Origin: Allorhodopirellula heiligendammensis
GTDB taxonomy: Bacteria > Planctomycetota > Planctomycetia > Pirellulales > Pirellulaceae
DNA: 64,000 nt
Direction of reading: 5' to 3'
Assembly (NCBI RefSeq): GCF_007860105.1
Contig: NZ_SJPU01000002.1
Location: forward strand, 1,105,739 to 1,169,738
A program made the position numbers and the translations under genes. How positions within the stretch are numbered: the first letter of the stretch is position 1; each line of letters opens with the position of its first letter. Below the pieces are notes generated by a model. It did not search any database. It was not told the origin of the DNA and worked only from the letters and a program-made list of their open reading frames with translations. Below, piece by piece: positions 51,735-59,428 of this stretch.

Positions 51735-52242
51735 CGTTCCCCCAGTACAGATCCACGTCGACGGCGACGAAATCGCCTAGGTCTTTAACGTCCTCGGGTG
51801 GCACGCGGCCGTAGTCGCCGACGCTGACACGGCGGATGTAGGGGCGACCCGGTTGTCCGGAGAGATCGAGCAGGCCGGGATTGTTGAGGTCGCCGGTCCA
51901 GATGACGCGGCCGACTTGGGTGAGGACGTAGAGGCCGAGGGCGGAGTCGGTGAGGACGGAATCAGGGACAGGGAATTCGAACGAGATCCGGACATGACCG
52001 CGGGCGATGTAGCAGTCACCGCCAGCGGTTTTCGATTCGCAGTCCCAACCGTCGCCAGGGGCTTGCTGGATGAGGGCGAAGGGCCGAGCGGTGGCGAGCT
52101 CGTTGACGGTGTAGAGGCCGCCCGATGCCGGGCGTGGGAGGGCGTCGATGTAAGTGTTGCCGGTCCAGTAGTGGCAGTCGGCGATCGCTTGGCGAATTGC
52201 TTCGACGGCGGCGTGCATCGGTCCGTTGGGTAGGATTGGCAT
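51727..52242 (-). CDS. Phage neck/tail-completion candidate, unknown
   Basis: A 171-residue protein (HAAVEAIRQAIADCHYWTGNTYIDALPRPASGGLYTVNELATARPFALIQQAPGDGWDCESKTAGG) followed by a beta-rich C-terminal half (VRISFEFPVPDSVLTDSALGLYVLTQVGRVIWTGDL). The position in the head-tail joining block fits a tail terminator or neck protein. The ATG lacks a Shine-Dalgarno sequence; the bipartite motif ends eight bases before it. Confidence 0.6.
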   Translation of the reverse strand: MPILPNGPMHAAVEAIRQAIADCHYWTGNTYIDALPRPASGGLYTVNELATARPFALIQQAPGDGWDCESKTAGGDCYIARGHVRISFEFPVPDSVLTDSALGLYVLTQVGRVIWTGDLNNPGLLDLSGQPGRPYIRRVSVGDYGRVPPEDVKDLGDFVAVDVDLYWGNDG

Positions 52243-52249
52243 GGCCGCT

Positions 52250-52285
52250 ATGGTTGGCAGCGGTGCGCGGGTGTCCGGGTTGGTG
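52250..52285 (-). promoter_or_regulatory. Bipartite motif, copy 2
   Basis: Minus strand CACCAACCCGGACA (52285-52272), 15 bases, CAACCAT (52256-52250), then GCGGCC-type bases and the ATG at 52242. It fills the 47-base gap between two head-completion genes. Confidence 0.65.
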
Positions 52286-52289
52286 GCGA

Positions 52290-52649
52290 CTATCGTCGGT
52301 AGTAGTTGTCGCGGGTGGACGTGGCGGCGGCGATGCGGGAACCGGTGACGGTTTGGGTGCCGTTGGCCGTGGAGGTGGAGACGTGGTCAACGGTATAAAC
52401 GTGAGGCGAGATCGCAAACACGCTGCCGACCGGGACGGGGGCCGCGTCGCGGGCGAGGATGATCTTGCGAGTCCAGCGGGTTTGGCGATCGCCAGCAGAG
52501 GCGTTTTGACGGGCGGCTCGTTCGCGGTAGATGGTCGCGTCGGTGGGCGTGGCGGTGTCTCCGATGCGGGTGATCGTGACCGACGATGGGGAGGCGTGCA
52601 GGGTGTGCAGCGTGGAGGCGACGGCGGCGAAGGCGGAGTGCAATGGCAT
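52290..52649 (-). CDS. Head-completion-type phage protein
   Basis: From the ATG at 52649 a 119-residue protein (PLHSAFAAVASTLHTLHASPSSVTITRIGDTATPTDATIYRERAARQ...VPVGSVFAISPHVYTVDHVSTSTANGTQTVTG). The pattern of a short helical start and beta-rich body with a 'VPVGSVF..' turn resembles small head-tail joining proteins. The stop of the preceding gene is four bases before. The assignment is by size, order and general appearance. Confidence 0.6.
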   Translation of the reverse strand: MPLHSAFAAVASTLHTLHASPSSVTITRIGDTATPTDATIYRERAARQNASAGDRQTRWTRKIILARDAAPVPVGSVFAISPHVYTVDHVSTSTANGTQTVTGSRIAAATSTRDNYYRR

Positions 52650-52653
52650 GCGG

Positions 52654-53049
52654 TTAGACAATCTCGGCGGTGAGCTTGCCGGTGACGGCTCCGCGCCGCG
52701 TGGCGGTGCCATGGATCTGGGTTTCGCGGATCAGGCGTGCGGCTTCATCGTTGGCGGCTTCGTCGATCTTGTAACCCTTGGCGGCGCGAGCGGCGAGGAT
52801 CTCGTCGACGATCGATTTGCGTTTGCGGGGGCCGAAGTGCGCGAGTACTCCGGCGAGCAGCTCGGAGGCAGGGATGGATTTAGTCGCGGCTTTCGTTTCG
52901 TCCGCGTTGACGACGAGATCGCCGTGGATCCGGACGGTGAAGTCGATGCGACGTTTCCCCACCTTGAGCTTATCACGTAGCTTGGCGGCCGGTTTGCCGG
53001 CGATCGCGATGGCGTGGAAGTGCTCGGGTGAGATCGGCAGAGTTAGCAT
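52654..53049 (-). CDS. Phage protein of head region, unknown
   Basis: A 131-residue protein with a beta-type first half (KLKVGKRRIDFTVRIHGDLVVNADET) and a helical charged second half (RKRKSIVDEILAARAAKGYKIDEAANDEAARLIRETQI). No family is recognised. It is encoded between the capsid-decoration candidate and the head-completion gene. Confidence 0.6.
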   Translation of the reverse strand: MLTLPISPEHFHAIAIAGKPAAKLRDKLKVGKRRIDFTVRIHGDLVVNADETKAATKSIPASELLAGVLAHFGPRKRKSIVDEILAARAAKGYKIDEAANDEAARLIRETQIHGTATRRGAVTGKLTAEIV

Positions 53050-53144
53050 GACTTGACTTGGATCACTTGGTGAAGCGGTTTTCGTGATAGCTGCTAGCGG
53101 TCGCGAGGAGAGCTAGCAGCTCGTGGGCGTTCGCTGGAGGCTGC

Positions 53145-53489
53145 TTAGCCCATGACGATCTTGACGGACGTTTGGCCGGCGGTCTTCGCGGCCGCGGCCT
53201 TGCCGATGTCAAAGTCGCCGGCGGCGTCAGCAACGGCCAGGCCGGTCGAGTTCTTGAACTCGATCGTCGCGGCTTTGGCGAACGTGGTGGCCGAGGCGGC
53301 GGGAACTTCCACCGTCTTGCCTTTGCCGTGGCTGACCCAGAGCGGATCGCCGGTTTTGACGTCGCTCAGGTTCAGGCCTTCGACAACCATCGGTCCGTAG
53401 GCTGAGTCGCTGAGCATTTCGCCCGATTTGGGTGCATCTTTGGGCGATGGGATTTGGGCCGATCCGGCGGGGTAAAGGACTTTGGTCAT
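53145..53489 (-). CDS. Capsid decoration/stabilising protein candidate (DUF2190-like)
   Basis: A 114-residue protein with the look of a DUF2190 / capsid cement protein: a short N-terminal arm, then GDPLWVSHGKGKTVEVPAASATTFAKAATIEFKNSTGLAVADAAGDFDIGKAAAAKTAGQTSVKIVM. The order of beta strands, the 'DIGKA' turn and the end in VKI are typical. Such proteins bind the outside of the capsid lattice. It lies downstream of the major capsid gene. Four bases overlap with the upstream gene. Confidence 0.65.
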   Translation of the reverse strand: MTKVLYPAGSAQIPSPKDAPKSGEMLSDSAYGPMVVEGLNLSDVKTGDPLWVSHGKGKTVEVPAASATTFAKAATIEFKNSTGLAVADAAGDFDIGKAAAAKTAGQTSVKIVMG

Positions 53490-53815
53490 CGATCAAACCT
53501 TACAGGGTTCAGGAGGGCGGGGGGCGGGTCAGGAGAGCGGACGTTGCAGGGTTCGTCGCAAGTGACGCAAACGGCGGCGACAAAGCCGATGACGGGGATG
53601 GCACCGAATACCCAGGCGGCGATTTGTAGCCATTCCCAGAGCATGTGGTGATCAGTGGGGCTGTGGTAGCTCGGAGGTTCGGGGAGCTGATCGACGCGGA
53701 ACTCGGGCACCGCGTGGGTGTCGATGGCGACGAGGTAGTCAGCGCCGATCACGCAGGCGAGCGACAGGCACGCACATACCATGCAAAACAACACCAGGGG
53801 GAGGAAGTCTTTCAT
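53486..53815 (-). CDS. Small membrane protein in phage head region
   Basis: A 109-residue protein with two hydrophobic segments, at about 5-28 (LPLVLFCMVCACLSLACVIGADYLV) and 63-85 (LQIAAWVFGAIPVIGFVAAVCV), both rich in cysteine. A membrane protein between head genes is unusual. A holin-like role is possible but not shown. Confidence 0.55.
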   Translation of the reverse strand: MKDFLPLVLFCMVCACLSLACVIGADYLVAIDTHAVPEFRVDQLPEPPSYHSPTDHHMLWEWLQIAAWVFGAIPVIGFVAAVCVTCDEPCNVRSPDPPPALLNPVRFDR

Positions 53816-53919
53816 GGGGCCAGTGCGAAGGGGAATGAGTGCGGGTGGTGAGGGGTGATGGACGCCTCGGGCGAAGCGTCAATCGGGCGGGACTCACGAT
53901 GGGCGGAGCCGTCGGTCGA

Positions 53920-54468
53920 CTATGTGAGGGTGATGCCGGTGACGTCTAGGATCTCGGCTTCGGTTGTGGGGCCGATGCCGCTGATCTGGCTGGGGCGGTT
54001 GCCTAACGCGATCCAGGCGGTGAGCTCGCCGACGGTCGTAATCGATGGGTCGTTTTCGGCGAGCAGTTTGGCCGGTTTCGATTCGATCAGGTCGGCGAGC
54101 GATCGAGCCATCGGGTCGACGTGTTCCTCGCCGTCTTGATCGTTGTCGGTAGTCTCTGATTGATCCGGTGTCTCGCTCTGCGATGCGGTTTCGTCATCGG
54201 CGTCGGATTCGACGGCGATGTCCGATCGGGTGCGGAGCAGGGACGCGAGTTCGCCAGAGGTGAGTTGGGTGTCGATGGTGGCGACGATCGTGCCGGCGAC
54301 GTGCAGGCCAACGGACGATCGGAAGTCGCGGGTGGCGATGACGGTGAGCATGATGAGGGCCTGCAGGCGGATTGTGGTTGGCAGAGGTGGAATGAGAGTT
54401 GCGGGTGTCGGCGGTCCAGCAGTCGCGACAGTGACGGCGGTGGGCGTGAGGTCCACAACCGCCGCCAC
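53920..54468 (-). CDS. Phage head-region protein with acidic linker
   Basis: Up to 182 residues if started at the GTG at 54468; an ATG at 54351 would give 143. An N-terminal part (IATRDFRSSVGLHVAGTIVATIDTQLTSGELASLLRTRSDI) is followed by a very acidic Ser/Glu/Asp/Gln segment. The last 50 residues look helical with a helix-hairpin-helix-like turn (ISGIGPTTEAEILDV). No family is recognised. It lies directly after the major capsid gene. Confidence 0.5.
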   Translation of the reverse strand: MAAVVDLTPTAVTVATAGPPTPATLIPPLPTTIRLQALIMLTVIATRDFRSSVGLHVAGTIVATIDTQLTSGELASLLRTRSDIAVESDADDETASQSETPDQSETTDNDQDGEEHVDPMARSLADLIESKPAKLLAENDPSITTVGELTAWIALGNRPSQISGIGPTTEAEILDVTGITLT

Positions 54469-54530
54469 TGGTCACGACGACGGACAATGGCGGCGAGCCA
54501 GTGAGGCTCGCCGCTAGATGAACGCGTGAG

Positions 54531-56291
54531 TTACGCAGGCGTGCTCTTGACCATCGATCGCCAATCGATTGCTTTGGCTCCGATGTCGAGGTCGCACTTC
54601 CAACCCATGCCATAGCGGTCGCCCGGTAACATGTAGGTCGTCATCCGTGGGGCCCGGCCTGTACCGGTTCGGTAACCAACCTCGATCGAATTCGAACCAG
54701 CGGCCGCAGCACCGAACCACTGCGTCGATGAACCGTTGTATTTGGTCCCGGTGTCGGGATCGACGACGCCGTTGTCCAGGCGTGGATCGCTGACGACGGT
54801 GAACCGATTCTGCAGTGGGTTGGCCGTGCCTTCGGGGCCGGTGCCAGCCGCGTTTCGCAGTTCGGCCGATGCCATCAATTGACGAGCCTTGAAGTCGAGC
54901 TGCTCGGGGACGATCAGGAACCGCATGGCGTTGCGGATGTTCCGTTCGTTCTCGGTCTGCGTTCGCATCGCGACCTTGGCAGCGTCGACCCCCGCAGCGT
55001 CAAGTGCTAAGGCGAGCAAGTTGGCGTGGTCGGCATGGAACAACGCGGTGCCATCACGCATCGCGGCGTTGGCCAGTAGAATCGCGAACACGAGGTTCGG
55101 TTTCAGCTCGGCCGCCATTTCGCCGAGTTCGCGCGGCGTGTGCTCGGACAAGGCACCGAACGAGTCGTCGATGATGTCCTCTTCGGAGATCTCGAATTTG
55201 CCAGCGTACCGAGCGATTTTGTATTTCTCGGTTTCGTCGGAGAACTCGATCGGGTTCGGTGTGCCACCGCGGGCGAGCTTCTTCATGCCGCTGCCTTTGG
55301 TCAGGCGGCCGCGTTCGTTCGTCTTGAAGTTGCGAACGTCGGTGGGATTGGTCCATCCAGCGGTCGTATCTTCAACGCCAAGGTAAGCGGCGATGATTTG
55401 CATATTGACGCTGGGTGAGAACACGGCGTCGAGCGTGGCGGTGGACAACGCGCGGCGGATCATGTCGTCATCGTGGGACGGCACGTCGCGGCCGGAGATC
55501 CGGAGGGCCTCGCGGCAGATATCCGGCAGGGAGCGGCCTTCATACCGGTGGGCTTCGTCGCGAGCACGCAGGAACCGTTCGTCGGTGCTGTTCCCGCCGG
55601 CGGTTCCGTTGCCCGATGCGATGCGAGTAATCCACTCGCCGCGGACGTTCGATCGGCTGAGCACTGCCCGGGCTTCGCGACGGGCGAAGATGGGACTGTC
55701 GAGCTCAAAGCCTTGCCGCAAGAGAATCGCACCCTGCAGGGCTTCGAGCGTGCAGCTCGATCCGTGAGAGCGAACATGGCCGGCGGGAGAGCCAGCAGGA
55801 ACGGCACTGGGGCGGGTGCGAAGGGCCCGCAAGAATTCGCGGCTGACGCGAGATTGGTCCCAGTCTTCGGCCATCGCTCGCTGAACGAGGTCGTTCGGGA
55901 TGTCGTCGCCGGCTTCGCTGCGGATGAAATCGAGTCGCTCGCGGCGGGCGGCGTCGTGAGCGGCGATTTCGCGACGGACGATGTCGCTGACGTTATCGCC
56001 ATTGGCCCCACCGACGGGAGGGAGCGGGCCGTTCTCATCGCGTTGGATCGGCGGCGAGGTTGGGTCGGCGTCGTCATCGCCTGGCGTGCCATCGTCTGCT
56101 CCGGAGCCATCGTCGTCACCGCGGGCGATGTCGTCGCCCTCATCGGCCGAGGTCTCGTAGCCGATACGCTCAAACTCCGCTTCCTCGTGAGGGGACAGCG
56201 AGCGACTGAAGTTTTCGGCGGTGGCGTCGTCAGCATCGGGACGCATGCCGAGGTCGACGAGGTAACTCATTTGTGCGGCAGCGTAGGCCAT
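54531..56291 (-). CDS. Major capsid protein with long N-terminal extension
   Basis: A 586-residue HK97-fold capsid protein. The C-terminal 300 residues carry family stretches such as GTALFHADHANLLALALDAAGVDAAKVAMRTQTE, FLIVPEQLDFKARQLM and NRFTVVSDPRL. The first 280 residues include an Asp-rich segment (DEGDDIARGDDDGSGADDGTPGDDD at about 50-75) and a helical part, and probably act as an internal scaffold cut off by the protease. GGAAG stands nine bases before the ATG. The nearest bipartite motif ends 54 bases upstream. By sequence it is closest to the 'prohead protease/major capsid fusion' type, although here a protease is encoded separately. Confidence 0.82.
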   Translation of the reverse strand: MAYAAAQMSYLVDLGMRPDADDATAENFSRSLSPHEEAEFERIGYETSADEGDDIARGDDDGSGADDGTPGDDDADPTSPPIQRDENGPLPPVGGANGDNVSDIVRREIAAHDAARRERLDFIRSEAGDDIPNDLVQRAMAEDWDQSRVSREFLRALRTRPSAVPAGSPAGHVRSHGSSCTLEALQGAILLRQGFELDSPIFARREARAVLSRSNVRGEWITRIASGNGTAGGNSTDERFLRARDEAHRYEGRSLPDICREALRISGRDVPSHDDDMIRRALSTATLDAVFSPSVNMQIIAAYLGVEDTTAGWTNPTDVRNFKTNERGRLTKGSGMKKLARGGTPNPIEFSDETEKYKIARYAGKFEISEEDIIDDSFGALSEHTPRELGEMAAELKPNLVFAILLANAAMRDGTALFHADHANLLALALDAAGVDAAKVAMRTQTENERNIRNAMRFLIVPEQLDFKARQLMASAELRNAAGTGPEGTANPLQNRFTVVSDPRLDNGVVDPDTGTKYNGSSTQWFGAAAAGSNSIEVGYRTGTGRAPRMTTYMLPGDRYGMGWKCDLDIGAKAIDWRSMVKSTPA

Positions 56292-56344
56292 GTGCGAGAC
56301 TTCCGTTTGCGGTGTGGTGGATGCGAGTTTGCAAAGCGGAAGAA

Positions 56345-56380
56345 ATGGTGGGCTGCTTTTTGGGCGTGTCCGGGTTGGTG
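56345..56380 (-). promoter_or_regulatory. Bipartite motif, copy 3
   Basis: Minus strand CACCAACCCGGACA (56380-56367), 15 bases, CCACCAT (56351-56345; one base differs from the other copies). It lies two bases past the end of the methyltransferase gene and 54 bases before the capsid ATG. Confidence 0.65.
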
Positions 56381-56381
56381 G

Positions 56382-56876
56382 CTACTCGCGGGCGCGGCCA
56401 GGCAAACGATAAAGTGCGTCGACACACTCCTGGCCAAATGCCGCGAAGACGGTCGGCATGAATATCCCGTGTGGCTTGCCGTCTTTAATGAACTTGATGT
56501 TGGTGGGACAGCAGACCATGACCGCGTCGGTGTCCCATAATTCTTCGAACCATTTGCCTTTGGAAAACGGAACCAACGCGATGCCGTTTCGATGTTCCGT
56601 GAACTTTTCAACCCATGGCCTAGGCTTGCTGTACGGTGGATTCATCCAGACCGGCCCGGTGCCCCAGTCGGCTGTGAGACCGTCGTCGGCGAATGCAAAA
56701 TATTGGTCGGCCGTAACATGAGGCGAGCCACCAGCAGGTGCGCAAACGTCAATTGAGAACTGCAGTTGCAAGTCATCGAACACCCATGCGGGCGTGTAGC
56801 ATTCGTCCTTTGGGTTGGGGGCTTCAGTTGTTGCTGGAATCGAGGTGTGAGTCTTGGGGGCTTTCGGTTTCGTCAT
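56382..56876 (-). CDS. Phage N6-adenine DNA methyltransferase (Dam family)
   Basis: A 164-residue enzyme of the phage Dam family (DNA N-6-adenine-methyltransferase). The catalytic NPPY motif is at about 79-82 in WMNPPYSKPRPWVEKF. DECYTPAWVFDDL and FSIDVCAPAGG give the SAM-binding and fold-specific stretches. It is short, as usual for this family. No restriction enzyme is present nearby, so it is an orphan enzyme that probably protects phage DNA or marks it. It lies between the protease and the capsid gene. Confidence 0.85.
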   Translation of the reverse strand: MTKPKAPKTHTSIPATTEAPNPKDECYTPAWVFDDLQLQFSIDVCAPAGGSPHVTADQYFAFADDGLTADWGTGPVWMNPPYSKPRPWVEKFTEHRNGIALVPFSKGKWFEELWDTDAVMVCCPTNIKFIKDGKPHGIFMPTVFAAFGQECVDALYRLPGRARE

Positions 56877-56915
56877 ACTTCCTAGGTGAATAGCACGGTG
56901 CTGGATAGTGAACGT

Positions 56916-57506
56916 CTAGATGTCAGTGGAGGCTCCACCGTCGGCGCCGAAGATCACGACGCTGGCTTCGCGTTGGATCCACTGCGTGGTGACTCGCAAA
57001 GGTTGCTTGCCGGCGACCCAGCGGCGGCCGGCGATCTCGGCGGATTGGCCGGGCTCGATGTCGGTGAAGGTGAGGCGGCGGCCGCCGATGCTGATCATGC
57101 GGAGGTGGCCATCGCGGACTCGCTGCCAGATGGGATCGACGTCGGCCGTGGATGAGAACTGCAGTCTCGCGGTGATCTCGGCCTTGATCATCTTCGATTC
57201 GAGCACGCTGCCGAGCGAGGACTGCAGATCCCATGATTGATGGGAGTTTAGAAGTGGCACCCATGGCGACAAGCGGCCGCCGGCGGCGACGAGTACTTCA
57301 CGCATCACACGTCGAGAACCGTAGTCGTAAAACACGACCGGGTTCTCCGTGGCAATCACGGCGTTGATCGTGCGGTTCTCGCGGTCGACGGTGTCGAGGT
57401 TGGTTGTCGCGGCGCGGCTGAACCAGGTGGGACTGCGTCGGGCTCGTCGCAGGTTTTCGGCGTTCGACCGGAGAGCGTGATCACGCAGAATGTTCATTCG
57501 GCTCAT
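56916..57506 (-). CDS. Prohead protease (HK97/U35-like)
   Basis: A 196-residue protein with the features of an HK97-type prohead protease. VPLLNSHQ at about 83-90 contains the probable catalytic histidine, LGSVLESKMIKAEITARLQFSS follows, and VRDGHLRMISIGGRR at about 130-144 has the probable catalytic serine (about 139). It would cut the capsid scaffold part after prohead assembly. It overlaps the portal gene by four bases and precedes the capsid gene. Confidence 0.78.
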   Translation of the reverse strand: MSRMNILRDHALRSNAENLRRARRSPTWFSRAATTNLDTVDRENRTINAVIATENPVVFYDYGSRRVMREVLVAAGGRLSPWVPLLNSHQSWDLQSSLGSVLESKMIKAEITARLQFSSTADVDPIWQRVRDGHLRMISIGGRRLTFTDIEPGQSAEIAGRRWVAGKQPLRVTTQWIQREASVVIFGADGGASTDI

Positions 57507-59137
57507 CGTTTGGATTTCTCCGACTGGGGGCGATTAGCGGGGTTGTTGCCGGGCCGTGCATCGTTGGGGACGCGTGCACCGGGGCCAGACTTGCCGCCTC
57601 CGGGCGCAGCCGATTTGCCGGGTCCGGATTGCATGAACGCCATCGCCTCGTCACGCGTGAACCCAGCCTCAATGAAGCGGTCGAGCGTGCGTTTCCAGGA
57701 CGCGATCACGTCCTCTTCCTGGAGGTTCTGAGCGCGGCAGGCAGCGGCGAAAGTGAGCGTTCGGTTTTGCAGTCCCATCCGCTCGGCCGATCGTTCCTTG
57801 ACCGGGTCGCCTTGCGGTGGCGGTGTCCAGTTCCATAGGAATTTGACTTCACCGCGGGGGCGTCGAAGATCGCCGGCGAGAGAGAGCTCGCGGGCGAGTG
57901 CTTTCACCAAACGGTTGAGCACTTTCTTACGCAGCCACTTTTGCCAGCTCTTGATGTGCCAGCAGTAGGCTTGATGATCGAAGCGAGCGGACGCGTAGCC
58001 GTGGTCGGATGAATCGAGACGGATCAGCATCAGCGGAATCGCGGCGGCGCGACCGAGCTGGGCCAGACGCTCGCGACGATGCTCGACGTAGTTGCTCGTC
58101 GGATGCGTGGCATCGGCGTTGCGATAGTCCCAACCCGGAGGTGCTGCGCGGCTGACTTGACGCTTGAACGCGACTTCCATCGACGCAGCGTCTTCAGGCT
58201 CGAACTTTTCGCCGTCCGGATTCAAGTTGACGAACCAGCCGGACTTATCTGCGGCGAGCTGTGCTGCGTCGAGCACAGACTGATCGTAGTCGCGGAGCTG
58301 GGCGATGACCGGCAGCGCGGACGCTAGCAACGGATAACCCACGTTCTGGCCGGATTCGCTGCGGATGAATTCGTGAAATACTCGGTCCGGTGGCAGCGTT
58401 TCAAATTCACCGGTGTCGTACTGGTAGGGACCGAGATAATCCGGCTGGCGAACGTAGTACTCGAGTGGGCGGCCGGAGCGAGTCCGACGGACGCCGAACG
58501 AGACGCGGCGGTCGGAGTGCATGTGCCAGGGCGTTTCGAGACGCGTGATGTGTACGTCGTGCAACCGCAACATCGCGGGGAATGAGGATCCGGTTTCGTC
58601 GTTGGTTTCTTGACCGAACCAACCTCCCGAATGCCAGATCGAGCGAACCCACAACCGCAGGATCTCGTCGAGGTGCATTTCGCCGTTGTGGTCGCAGATC
58701 TCCGTCCACTCATTCCAACGTGATTCGAGCCGCTTGTTGTAGGACGCGTCGTCGCTGATTACCTCGAGGCTCGGGCCTTCCGGGCCGACGATGTCGGTGG
58801 AGTGGGTTTCGACGATACCTTCGACGTCGGGGTTGTTGTGGTACTCGTGAGCGGACCGAGCCCGGAGCGTAGGCAGATCAAACGCGAGCTCGCTGTCGAT
58901 CGGGTGGCCGAGTGCATCGGCCCAGTGATCGGCGTTGAGTCGATCGGTCCGGGCGCCGTCCCAACGACGTTGAATAATATTGGCCCCGGCGGGTAGGGGA
59001 GCGACCGCGCTACCCGAGCCGTCTAGGGAACGCTCGACTACCGCCGGGGCCGTGTACTTGGATTGCCTCGGCACTGCGCCGTGCTGAGAGACGTCGATCG
59101 ACCAGGACAGCGAATCGATTGGTTTAGCCGCGGACAC
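57503..59137 (-). CDS. Lambda-type portal protein
   Basis: From the GTG at 59137, preceded by AGGAG at seven bases, a 544-residue protein of the lambda-B portal family. Stretches such as NNPDVEGIVETHSTDIVGPEG, WNEWTEICDHNGEMHLDEILRLWVRSIWHSGGWFGQE, LHDVHITRLETP, VFHEFIRSESGQNVGYPLLASALPVI and GYDYRNADA-type GWDYRNADATHPTSNYVEHR are characteristic. The longer frame to 59254 would overlap the gpW-like gene and lacks a ribosome site. The C-terminus is a Pro/Gly/Lys-rich tail. It forms the DNA entry ring of the capsid. Confidence 0.88.
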   Translation of the reverse strand: MSAAKPIDSLSWSIDVSQHGAVPRQSKYTAPAVVERSLDGSGSAVAPLPAGANIIQRRWDGARTDRLNADHWADALGHPIDSELAFDLPTLRARSAHEYHNNPDVEGIVETHSTDIVGPEGPSLEVISDDASYNKRLESRWNEWTEICDHNGEMHLDEILRLWVRSIWHSGGWFGQETNDETGSSFPAMLRLHDVHITRLETPWHMHSDRRVSFGVRRTRSGRPLEYYVRQPDYLGPYQYDTGEFETLPPDRVFHEFIRSESGQNVGYPLLASALPVIAQLRDYDQSVLDAAQLAADKSGWFVNLNPDGEKFEPEDAASMEVAFKRQVSRAAPPGWDYRNADATHPTSNYVEHRRERLAQLGRAAAIPLMLIRLDSSDHGYASARFDHQAYCWHIKSWQKWLRKKVLNRLVKALARELSLAGDLRRPRGEVKFLWNWTPPPQGDPVKERSAERMGLQNRTLTFAAACRAQNLQEEDVIASWKRTLDRFIEAGFTRDEAMAFMQSGPGKSAAPGGGKSGPGARVPNDARPGNNPANRPQSEKSKR

Positions 59138-59381
59138 GCCGAATCTCCTGGGTGACAACACCACATTTAGCGTTGCGTTTGCGTTTGAGTTCGCTGACCG
59201 CTCGCGAGATCGATTCGCGATCAAATGACATTTCGCTGTCTTCGTTCTTACCATCGGGCAACACGGATAGCGCGAGCTGAGCCTGCTGCATGAGCTGCAG
59301 GGCGCGATCGACGTCGCCGGCTTCGTCGGCTTCGATCGCCTCGAAGACTTTGTCGGTGATGGTTTGATAGAGGTCAGGCAT
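59124..59381 (-). CDS. gpW-like head-tail joining protein candidate
   Basis: An 85-residue helical protein located exactly where lambda W lies, between terminase large subunit and portal. The last third (SFDRESISRAVSELKRKRNAKCGVV) resembles the C-terminal segment of gpW-like proteins; the first part is helical and acidic. Its end overlaps the portal start by 14 bases. The ATG lacks a Shine-Dalgarno sequence and follows bipartite motif copy 4 by eight bases. Confidence 0.6.
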   Translation of the reverse strand: MPDLYQTITDKVFEAIEADEAGDVDRALQLMQQAQLALSVLPDGKNEDSEMSFDRESISRAVSELKRKRNAKCGVVTQEIRRVRG

Positions 59382-59388
59382 GACGCGT

Positions 59389-59424
59389 ATGGTTGTGCGT
59401 CGGGGTTACCTGTCCGGGTTGGTG
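59389..59424 (-). promoter_or_regulatory. Bipartite motif, copy 4
   Basis: Minus strand CACCAACCCGGACA (59424-59411), 15 bases, CAACCAT (59395-59389), then eight bases to the ATG of the gpW-like gene. It fills the 47-base gap after the terminase gene. Confidence 0.65.
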
Positions 59425-59428
59425 CCGA

